Positions 15,565 to 22,063 of a stretch of 22,063 bases of DNA are shown piece after piece. Position numbers and translations under genes: made by a program. This DNA comes from SZUA-365 sp034002405 (GTDB taxonomy: Bacteria; Bacteroidota; Ignavibacteria; SZUA-365). Under the pieces are notes generated by a model. That model made no database searches and was not told where the DNA came from. It worked only from the letters and a program-made list of their open reading frames with translations. Each line of letters starts with the position of its first letter. Position 1 is the stretch's first letter. The DNA lies in contig JAVFAS010000060.1 in assembly GCA_034002405.1 (NCBI GenBank), positions 1 to 22,063 of the forward strand, in the 5' to 3' direction.

Positions 15565-16935
15565 TCAGGCGGCGGAACTCCGCGGCGATTCGAAGAAGAA
15601 GCGTTCCTGCCCCAACGCGGGCCGCAACTGCGTCAGCCAGCTCGCGTGCTCGTCATAGCGGGCGAAAAAGGGCTTGCCTACCCATTCGGGATTCCTTCCC
15701 TGAAGGAATCGGAGCACCATCACCTTTTCTCCGTTGATTTCCGTGATCCCGGTCACTTCAACCTTGCCCGGCGTGGCGGACATCGACGGACCGCGCACCG
15801 TGCGCGCCAGACCGTTGACATGCCGATACGCCTCGCGAAAGATCTTGTAGGCGCGTACCAGCGGGATCTTGAAGTACTGCTCCGCACCGGTGTCACGTTC
15901 GACGAACATGTAATAGGGAACGATACCCAGGCGCACCTGTTCGCGCCACATCAGCTCCCACACGCTCGCGCTGTCATTGATATGGGCCAGCACGGGCGAT
16001 TGCGACCGGATGATCGCGCCGGTATCGCGAATGCGCCGCACGGCCTCGCGCGCGATCGGGGTGTCAAGTTCGCGGTGGTGGTTGTAATGTGCCATCACCG
16101 CGACGGAACGTCCCGAAGCGATGATGCGCTCGAACAACCGCAACATGTCGTCGGCGTCGGCATCGGTGACGAAACGCTGCGGCCAATAGGCAACGGACTT
16201 CGTCCCAAACCGGATGGTCTGCAGCTGGGGGAGGGACGGATCCAGCAGCGGTTCCACATACTCCGCGAGCTTGTGGGTTTTCATCACCATCGGATCGCCG
16301 CCGGTGAACAGTACATTGGTCACCTCCTGGTGGCGGCGGATGTACTCGGCCAGCTGTGTCGCTTCCTTCGAGGCGAAGCGCAGGTCATTCATCCCCACGA
16401 ATTGCGCCCAGCGGAAGCAGAACGTGCAGTAGCTGTGACAGGTCTGTCCCGCGGCGGGAAAGAACAGCACCGTTTCGCGATACTTGTGCTGCAAGCCCGG
16501 CACGACCTCCCCGTCGAGCGTGGGCACATTGAGGGTCGTCTGTCCCGCGGGATGCGGATTGAGCTCGAGACGGATCGCATCCGCCGCTTCCTTGAGCTGC
16601 TCGCGTGGGGCTTCCGCCCGCAGTAACGTGGCAATCCGCGAATAATGCTCGTCGGAAAGCATGCCGCGCTGCGGAAACGTCAGTTGAAAAATGGGATCGT
16701 CGGGAATGTCGGACCAGTCGATGAGCTGGTTGACCACGTAGGAATTGACTTTGAACGGGAGGACGCTCGACACGACGCGCATGTCGAAACGGAGTTCTTC
16801 GGGAAGTGTTTGCACCTGGGGGATGCGCGCGAAATTCCGTTCGGTGAAGTACTCGAACGGCGCCACGTCGCGCTTCGTGGCCGCGAAGACGTGGGGCCGT
16901 GCCCTGCCGGGTGGAAAGATGGGTCGCATGTCCAT
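15565..16935 (-). CDS. KamA-family radical SAM protein (lysine 2,3-aminomutase-like, 456 aa)
   Basis: ATG 16935 is preceded by AAGGAGG (16941-16947) at ideal spacing. The radical-SAM cluster motif CHSYCTFC (Cys166, 170, 173) binds the 4Fe-4S cluster that cleaves S-adenosylmethionine. FTGGDPMVM (210-218), RFGTKSVAYWPQRF (242-255), RSQSPVLAHIND (310-321) and PYYMFVERDTGAEQYF (340-355) follow the KamA order. TPGKVEV (388-394) offers Lys391 as the pyridoxal-phosphate lysine, equivalent to that in PGGGGK of clostridial enzymes. The residue aligned with the substrate-binding Asp of PYYxxxCD is Arg347, so the substrate may not be lysine. Length is in the family range. Cytoplasmic. It appears to be the first gene of a five-gene operon; the preceding 162 bp include an A+T-rich tract. 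Confidence 0.88.
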   Translation of the reverse strand: MDMRPIFPPGRARPHVFAATKRDVAPFEYFTERNFARIPQVQTLPEELRFDMRVVSSVLPFKVNSYVVNQLIDWSDIPDDPIFQLTFPQRGMLSDEHYSRIATLLRAEAPREQLKEAADAIRLELNPHPAGQTTLNVPTLDGEVVPGLQHKYRETVLFFPAAGQTCHSYCTFCFRWAQFVGMNDLRFASKEATQLAEYIRRHQEVTNVLFTGGDPMVMKTHKLAEYVEPLLDPSLPQLQTIRFGTKSVAYWPQRFVTDADADDMLRLFERIIASGRSVAVMAHYNHHRELDTPIAREAVRRIRDTGAIIRSQSPVLAHINDSASVWELMWREQVRLGIVPYYMFVERDTGAEQYFKIPLVRAYKIFREAYRHVNGLARTVRGPSMSATPGKVEVTGITEINGEKVMVLRFLQGRNPEWVGKPFFARYDEHASWLTQLRPALGQERFFFESPRSSAA

Positions 16936-17097
16936 GGGGACCTCCTTCGTTTGAGAGATGACATCGCTTCAAAGAACTGGCTTCCAGCACTCAATGTGTT
17001 TCCCTGTCGACTATTTGAGAATGAAGCCGAGCCTTAAAAAGCTAAAATTTTTCCGTTGCGATGCAAGGGAAATCGAAGGAAAACCCCTGCGATGAAA
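16936..17097. other. Intergenic region before the KamA-family gene
   Basis: These 162 bp hold the Shine-Dalgarno at 16941-16947 and an A+T-rich tract at about 17032-17055 (minus strand AAAAATTTTAGCTTTTTAAGG), unusual in this G+C-rich region. It is the most likely place for the promoter of the five-gene operon, but no -35/-10 pair is convincing (TTGCAT with 16 nt to TAGCTT is the best). No clear terminator for the upstream lipoprotein gene was found. Confidence 0.4.
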
Positions 17098-18015
17098 TCA
17101 CCGCTCGTTTTTGAGGACAAAGACCCCCGTGCGCAAAACCGCCGCGGACCCGAACACGCCAAGGCCACCCACGATGTTGCTTTCCCGCGGATCGTATTCG
17201 GGTGTCAATCGACTGAACTGCACACTCTTGAACCACTGGAGGAACCAGTGATCCGCGGCGAAGACCGCCACGTCATGCCGTCCATACCAGGAGAATGACG
17301 TCCAGGGAATCTGGTACCGGTCCTGCGCCACGAGGGTCCAGCGTGTCACGCTGTAGTTGATCGCGGCACTCCCTCCGTGCCCGTCGCTGCCCGGTCCCCC
17401 ACCGCTTCCCGGACCACCGGCCGAGCCGCTCCCACCGGTGCGTGCGTTCGCTTCCACGGTCGGAGGTGACAGATAGCGCCCATACCCCACGGTGTCGAGT
17501 ACCATCACGCGCAGCAGGAACTCGGTGTTGTCTCCCGGCGTCCATCGCAGCCGCAGCGAATCGGTGGCGGCGAGCCGCGTGGTGTCTTTCGGATACTGCA
17601 CGAACGCGGGCGGCGTGAGCACCCAGGCGAGATCGCGCGGTGTTGTTGTCTCCGCATGGACCAGTGCGCCGTCGGGCATGCGGACGCGCAGCCGATAGGT
17701 GGTTTCCGGCAACACGACCACCGTGCTGTCGTCGACGTGGTAGCTTCCCGCGCCCACCTCCTCGCGAAAGAGCAGCGGCAGTGTGCGTCCATCGTACTCG
17801 ATCGTCACCGCCGCATCGCGTACGATGCTGCCGGGATGATCGTACGCCTGGTCGATCGGCTGCGAGAGCGCGACCACGATATCCTGAATCGGTTCGCCCA
17901 CCAGAAGATATCCCTGGATGAAAGGACGCGCCACATAGTCGGTCGGGGGTGCGTCCTCGCACGCGGTGAACAGGAGGAAGGCGAGCGTGAACGGAAGCGC
18001 GAACGTCGTTTTCAT
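17098..18015 (-). CDS. DUF4249-like outer-membrane lipoprotein (305 aa)
   Basis: ATG 18015 opens a lipoprotein signal peptide with hydrophobic core and lipobox LFTAC (Cys19, followed by Glu-Asp). The mature part is beta-rich (IQGYLLVGEPIQDIVVALSQ at 33-52; TYRLRVRMPDG; WYGRHDVAVFAAD) and ends SNIVGGLGVFGSAAV (279-293), the closing pattern of DUF4249 proteins. These usually sit directly after a TonB-dependent receptor, as here: the start lies 7 nt after the receptor's stop. The role is inferred as an exposed ligand-binding partner or lid of the receptor, analogous to but unrelated in sequence to SusD. Residues 193-217 are a Gly/Ser-rich low-complexity insert, probably a flexible loop. The ligand cannot be told. 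I recognise the family by pattern and by position. Confidence 0.75.
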   Translation of the reverse strand: MKTTFALPFTLAFLLFTACEDAPPTDYVARPFIQGYLLVGEPIQDIVVALSQPIDQAYDHPGSIVRDAAVTIEYDGRTLPLLFREEVGAGSYHVDDSTVVVLPETTYRLRVRMPDGALVHAETTTPRDLAWVLTPPAFVQYPKDTTRLAATDSLRLRWTPGDNTEFLLRVMVLDTVGYGRYLSPPTVEANARTGGSGSAGGPGSGGGPGSDGHGGSAAINYSVTRWTLVAQDRYQIPWTSFSWYGRHDVAVFAADHWFLQWFKSVQFSRLTPEYDPRESNIVGGLGVFGSAAVLRTGVFVLKNER

Positions 18016-18022
18016 GCGGGAC

Positions 18023-20317
18023 CTAGAACGTGATTTCCAGCGCAACGCTGGGAATGATGGGGAGAAGCAGCACGTCGGTGACCTCGGTCACGTCCCCGCT
18101 TGTGTCGTAATATCGATACCAGATATCCCGATGCGAATACACGTTATAGAGATCGATCAGCAGCATGGCGGGACGGCCGAACAGTGTCGTATGATAATTC
18201 GCGTTGAGATTGAGCTGATGCGACGCTGGCAGACGCAAGCCGTACAGATCCGCCGGCACCGTGGCGCCGATGCCCTGGTTGTCGCCGGGAAACGATGTTT
18301 GGTAGCGGGAGGTCTGCGCGGTGTAGGACTGCCCACTCTGATACGTGAACGACGCGCCAAGATTCCACCGCGCGTTGATGCGGTATTGCGCAACGAATTT
18401 GAGGTCGTGCCTCCGGTCCCATTTCGGGCGGAACGACGCGCCCCCGTTGAGCTCGTCGAATTGCGATGTGATCGACCCGAGCGCGTACCCGGCCCACCCG
18501 GTGAAATTGCCGATGCGTTTCTGCAGAAACAGCTCGATGCCGTAGGACTGACCGTTGCCGTTGTAGAACACCTCGCGGACCGCGGAGGACTGCGTGACAA
18601 ATTCCCGCAGCTCGCTCACATTGCGCAGATCCTTGTAATACAGCTCGACGTTGAATTCATACCCATCGTGCGGACGCGTTTCCACGCCGAGCACATAGTG
18701 CACCGCGAGGGAAGGATCCACGGTTGCATCCGTGGGCAGCCACGTGTCGAAGAAATTGAAATCCTGCACCGATGCGAGACGGAAGTACTGGTGATACATC
18801 CCCCACGCCGCCTTCACGGCGATGTCGGGACGAAGTTGCAGCCGAACCGCCACGCGGGGGTCGAGGCTGACGATATCGCGGAGCTGGTAATAATTCGCGC
18901 GCAGTCCCATCTGCGCGGAAAACATCCCGGAAAACCGATAATTCGCCTGACCGAATCCGGAATACACATAATCCTCGGTGTCGATATCCGGCGGTGCTTC
19001 CTCGACGGTGGTGCTGTCGCTTCCACCGCCGAGCTGTTGGAGGTAGCGCAGCGCGTAGCGGCTGCCTTCAACACCCGTCGTGATGGTCAGGTCATTGCTC
19101 GCGAACCATTCAAACTTCCCCTTCACCGTGAGATCGGTGATATGGTTGTCGATCACGCCCCCAAATCCACGCCGCTCGTTTTCGAGAGCATTGCTGTAAT
19201 CGCTCCAGCTCACGTTGAAATCGGAGAAGAGGTTGTCCGCGAACAAATGGGTCCATCGCAGCGCCGCCGCGCGGTTCTGCACGCCGACACCGAGGGTAAG
19301 ACCGCTCTTGCTCTCGAAATCCATCTGGTCCCGCGCGAGAAATCCGGACAGCGAAATCTTGTCCGACGGTGAGAGATCCTGGGTGATCTTCCCGTTGACG
19401 TCATAGAAGTAATACGACGGCAGCGGGGAATTCTCCGTTTCGATCAGCGACGTGAGCAGGTCGATGTAGGTACGACGGCCGCCGAGAAACCACGAGCCGT
19501 TTCCGACCGGGCCTTCGAGCGAGAGCCGCGAGGATATCAGACCCAGCGATGCTTTTCCCTCGAAGCGGTTGCGGTTGCCGTCGCGCTGGACCAGATCCAG
19601 CACCGCTGACATCCGTCCGCCATACTCCGCCGGGAACCCGCCTTTGATGAGTTCCACATCCTTGATGGCATCGGGATTGAAGGTGGAATAGAATCCGAAG
19701 AGATGCGTTGGATTGTACACCGCCGAACCGTCGAGCAGCACGAGGGTCTGATCGGGTGAGCCCCCGCGAATGTACAGACCGCTCGAAATCTGCGAGGACG
19801 AAAGCACGCCCGGAAGGAATTGCAACGATCGAAAGACATCCGCTTCGCCCGCCACGCGCAGTTGGCTGATTTCCCGTAGGGGGACATTCACCCTGCCGAC
19901 GCTGATCTGGCGGCGATCGTCCAAACGATTTCCCTCGATCGTGACTTCTCCCATCTCGAGCACCTCCGGAACGAGCGCGACATCCAGGCGCCGCGTCTCG
20001 CCTTCCGAAACACGCAGCGTGGTTTCCTTCGTCGAAAAACCGAGGAAGCTGATCACGACCGTGTGTTCTCCCGCCGGAATACCCCCAAGCACATAGAAAC
20101 CGCTTTTATTGGTCACGGCCCCGCCAGGCTGCTCCCGCAGCCGCACCGTCGCGCCGACCAGCGTCTCCCCCGTCGTGCTGTCGCGCACGAAGCCCGACAG
20201 CGTCGCACCGGGAACCGCCATCGAGTGAAGGTCCATCGTTTCCGACCGCGCGCGCGGTGCCACCACCACACCCACGAACACGACGAAACACAGCAACACC
20301 ACTCTTCTCTGCATCAT
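18023..20317 (-). CDS. TonB-dependent outer-membrane receptor with carboxypeptidase-like N-terminal domain (764 aa)
   Basis: I chose ATG 20317, with GAGG seven nt upstream; a TTG lies one codon earlier and another ATG one codon later. The signal peptide covers about residues 1-26. Residues 38-117 are a CarboxypepD-regulatory-like Ig domain (GFVRDSTTGETLVGATVRL, SGFYVLGGIPAG). Residues about 144-247 are the plug, with LQFLPGVLSS, LYIRGGSPDQTLVLLDG and IKGGFPAEYGGRMSAVLDL. The rest is a 22-strand-type barrel with aromatic-rich strands, ending LEITF with a terminal Phe, as expected for outer-membrane insertion. It would import a ligand using TonB/ExbBD energy; the ligand is not evident. A DUF4249-like lipoprotein gene follows after 7 nt. 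The SusC signature is not prominent, and the pairing with DUF4249 rather than SusD argues against a classical starch-utilisation locus. Confidence 0.9.
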   Translation of the reverse strand: MMQRRVVLLCFVVFVGVVVAPRARSETMDLHSMAVPGATLSGFVRDSTTGETLVGATVRLREQPGGAVTNKSGFYVLGGIPAGEHTVVISFLGFSTKETTLRVSEGETRRLDVALVPEVLEMGEVTIEGNRLDDRRQISVGRVNVPLREISQLRVAGEADVFRSLQFLPGVLSSSQISSGLYIRGGSPDQTLVLLDGSAVYNPTHLFGFYSTFNPDAIKDVELIKGGFPAEYGGRMSAVLDLVQRDGNRNRFEGKASLGLISSRLSLEGPVGNGSWFLGGRRTYIDLLTSLIETENSPLPSYYFYDVNGKITQDLSPSDKISLSGFLARDQMDFESKSGLTLGVGVQNRAAALRWTHLFADNLFSDFNVSWSDYSNALENERRGFGGVIDNHITDLTVKGKFEWFASNDLTITTGVEGSRYALRYLQQLGGGSDSTTVEEAPPDIDTEDYVYSGFGQANYRFSGMFSAQMGLRANYYQLRDIVSLDPRVAVRLQLRPDIAVKAAWGMYHQYFRLASVQDFNFFDTWLPTDATVDPSLAVHYVLGVETRPHDGYEFNVELYYKDLRNVSELREFVTQSSAVREVFYNGNGQSYGIELFLQKRIGNFTGWAGYALGSITSQFDELNGGASFRPKWDRRHDLKFVAQYRINARWNLGASFTYQSGQSYTAQTSRYQTSFPGDNQGIGATVPADLYGLRLPASHQLNLNANYHTTLFGRPAMLLIDLYNVYSHRDIWYRYYDTSGDVTEVTDVLLLPIIPSVALEITF

Positions 20318-20463
20318 CAATCACCCTCGCGTCGTGACGCCGGACAGTCCGTCCTTCACCTCCGTGCGACGATCGCCGGGAGAAATCGGATTGCAGGCAC
20401 CTGTATCCGATGCACGCGCCGCCGGATTCGGTTCATCCCCACGGACCAGTTTCCCCTCCCCGC

Positions 20464-20497
20464 AAAAAAAATCCCCCATCTCATCCGAAATGGGGGA
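20464..20497 (-). terminator. Intrinsic terminator of the sdh operon
   Basis: Minus-strand RNA forms an 11-bp stem (arms 20487-20497 and 20472-20482, one U-G wobble) with tetraloop GGAU, immediately followed by eight U (20464-20471). It lies about 95 nt after the sdhB stop. Confidence 0.92.
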
Positions 20498-20511
20498 GTG
20501 TTCACCAATGG

Positions 20512-20553
20512 TGCTTACTGCCTACTGCTTACTGCTTACTGCCTCCTGCTTAC
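20512..20553. repeat. Heptanucleotide tandem repeat array (six units)
   Basis: Plus-strand units are TGCTTAC, TGCCTAC, TGCTTAC, TGCTTAC, TGCCTCC, TGCTTAC, followed by a diverged TGCGCGC. It lies between the sdhB stop and its terminator, so it would be transcribed in the 3' untranslated part of the sdh mRNA as GTAAGCA repeats. Confidence 0.85.
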
Positions 20554-20592
20554 TGCGCGCCGCGCAGCGGCGCATAGCACGTGCGCAGCACG

Positions 20593-21332
20593 CTACGTCA
20601 GCGAAGCCTTCAGGAAATCGCGGTTCATCAGCGCGATGGCGGCGACGGTGATGCCTTTCGGACAGACCGCCTCGCATTCGTACTGGTTCGTGCAGCCGCC
20701 GAAGCCTTCCTTGTCCATCTGCGCCACCATGTTGAGCACGCGGCGCTTGCGTTCGGGCTGGCCTTGTGGCAGATAGGCATACTGCGAGACCTTGGCCGCG
20801 ACAAAGAGCATGGCCGAGGCGTTCTTGCAGGCCGCGACGCAGGCGCCACAACCGATGCAGGCCGCGTAATCCATGGCCCTGTCGGCATCGACCTTGCTGA
20901 TGGGGATGGCGTTGGCATCCGGCACGCCGCCGGTGCGGGCCGAGACGAAGCCACCGGCCTGCATGATGCGATCCATGGCACCCCGGTCGACCACGAGATC
21001 CTTGATCACCGGAAACGCCCGTGCGCGGAAGGGTTCGATATAGATCGTGTCTCCGTCCTTGAAGTGCCGCATGTGGAGTTGGCAGATCGTTGTTTGTTTC
21101 TGGAATCCATGCGGAATGCCGTTGATGGTCAGCGAACAGGCGCCGCAGATGCCTTCGCGGCAGTCGTGGTCGAAGGCCACCGGTTCCTCCCCGTTGATGA
21201 TCAGTTTCTCGTTCAACACGTCGAGCATTTCGAGGAAGGACATATCCTCCTCGACGCCGTCGACTTGATACGTGACCATTTTGCCCTTGTCCTGGGCGTT
21301 CCGTTGACGCCAGATATGCAGCGTGAGTTTCA

Positions 21333-21333
<1 letters not shown>
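20593..21333 (-). CDS. sdhB: Succinate dehydrogenase/fumarate reductase iron-sulfur subunit (246 aa)
   Basis: It carries electrons from the flavoprotein to the membrane quinone site in complex II, on the inner face of the cytoplasmic membrane. The N-terminal ferredoxin domain has DHDCREGICGACSL (Cys58, 63, 66) and Cys84 for the 2Fe-2S cluster. The C-terminal domain has CIGCGACVAAC (Cys159, 162, 165 and 169), then Cys214, Cys220 and Cys224 (CTNQYECEAVCPKG) for the 4Fe-4S and 3Fe-4S clusters. All ligands are present. The opening MKLTLHIWRQ and length match Bacteroidetes-type SdhB. I chose ATG 21333, which shares its A with the sdhA stop (TGATG); AAGGAG lies nine nt upstream, and a GTG one codon earlier is possible. 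It is cotranscribed with sdhA and ends at the terminator at 20464-20497. Confidence 0.95.

Positions 21334-22063
<730 letters not shown>

Larger units (their letters stand above)
20321..20592. other. Intergenic region between sdhB and the TonB receptor gene
   Basis: These 272 bp hold, in minus-strand order, the heptad array (20512-20553), the sdh terminator (20464-20497) and about 140 bp of leader/promoter region for the receptor gene in which I see no convincing promoter. No gene is supported here. Confidence 0.6.

Noticed and set aside
17966..19372. Plus-strand open frame of 468 codons
   Set aside because: Antisense to the TonB receptor; no ribosome-binding site or domain pattern.
20512..20553. 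Possible CRISPR array
   Set aside because: The units are 7 nt, directly adjacent, with no spacers and no cas genes nearby.

Overview
The window is about 60% G+C. It reads as chromosomal DNA from a bacterium of the Bacteroidota/Chlorobiota (FCB) group. Three things point there: proteins ending in the NPFNP-type C-terminal domain that routes cargo through the type IX secretion system (T9SS), a TonB-dependent receptor followed by a DUF4249-like lipoprotein, and a Bacteroidetes-type succinate dehydrogenase. Several genes have good Shine-Dalgarno sequences (for example AAGGAGG before the KamA-family gene). That fits Ignavibacteria/Kapabacteria-like lineages better than class Bacteroidia, but the placement is an inference. 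Every gene I can support lies on the minus strand, so the window reads from right to left.

Right edge (22063-20464): the 3' end of sdhA and all of sdhB, sharing one base at TGATG, followed by a heptanucleotide repeat array and a textbook intrinsic terminator. Next (20317-17098): a TonB-dependent receptor and a DUF4249-like lipoprotein, 7 nt apart, forming an outer-membrane uptake pair. Next (16935-8456): five closely spaced genes that look like one operon: a KamA-family radical SAM aminomutase-like protein, an eIF2B/ribose-1,5-bisphosphate-isomerase-like protein, a secreted GH18-like glycosidase with a T9SS signal, and two paralogous polytopic membrane proteins that may be GT-C-like. A second, more degenerate heptanucleotide array fills the gap between the first two.

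Left part (8455-1): a tandem family of very large secreted beta-helix proteins. The intact copy (1180 aa) ends in a T9SS domain and has a strong terminator. Behind it lies a small internally deleted and frameshifted third copy (4010-4360), and then a second large copy with a different N-terminus that runs off the left edge. The three copies, and a patch of perfect DNA identity between the two large ones, suggest an array reshaped by duplication and recombination.

The most unusual material is the mixed KamA / eIF2B-like / GH18 / membrane-protein operon, the heptad arrays at gene ends, and the decayed third beta-helix copy. No tRNA, rRNA, CRISPR array, insertion sequence or phage gene was seen.
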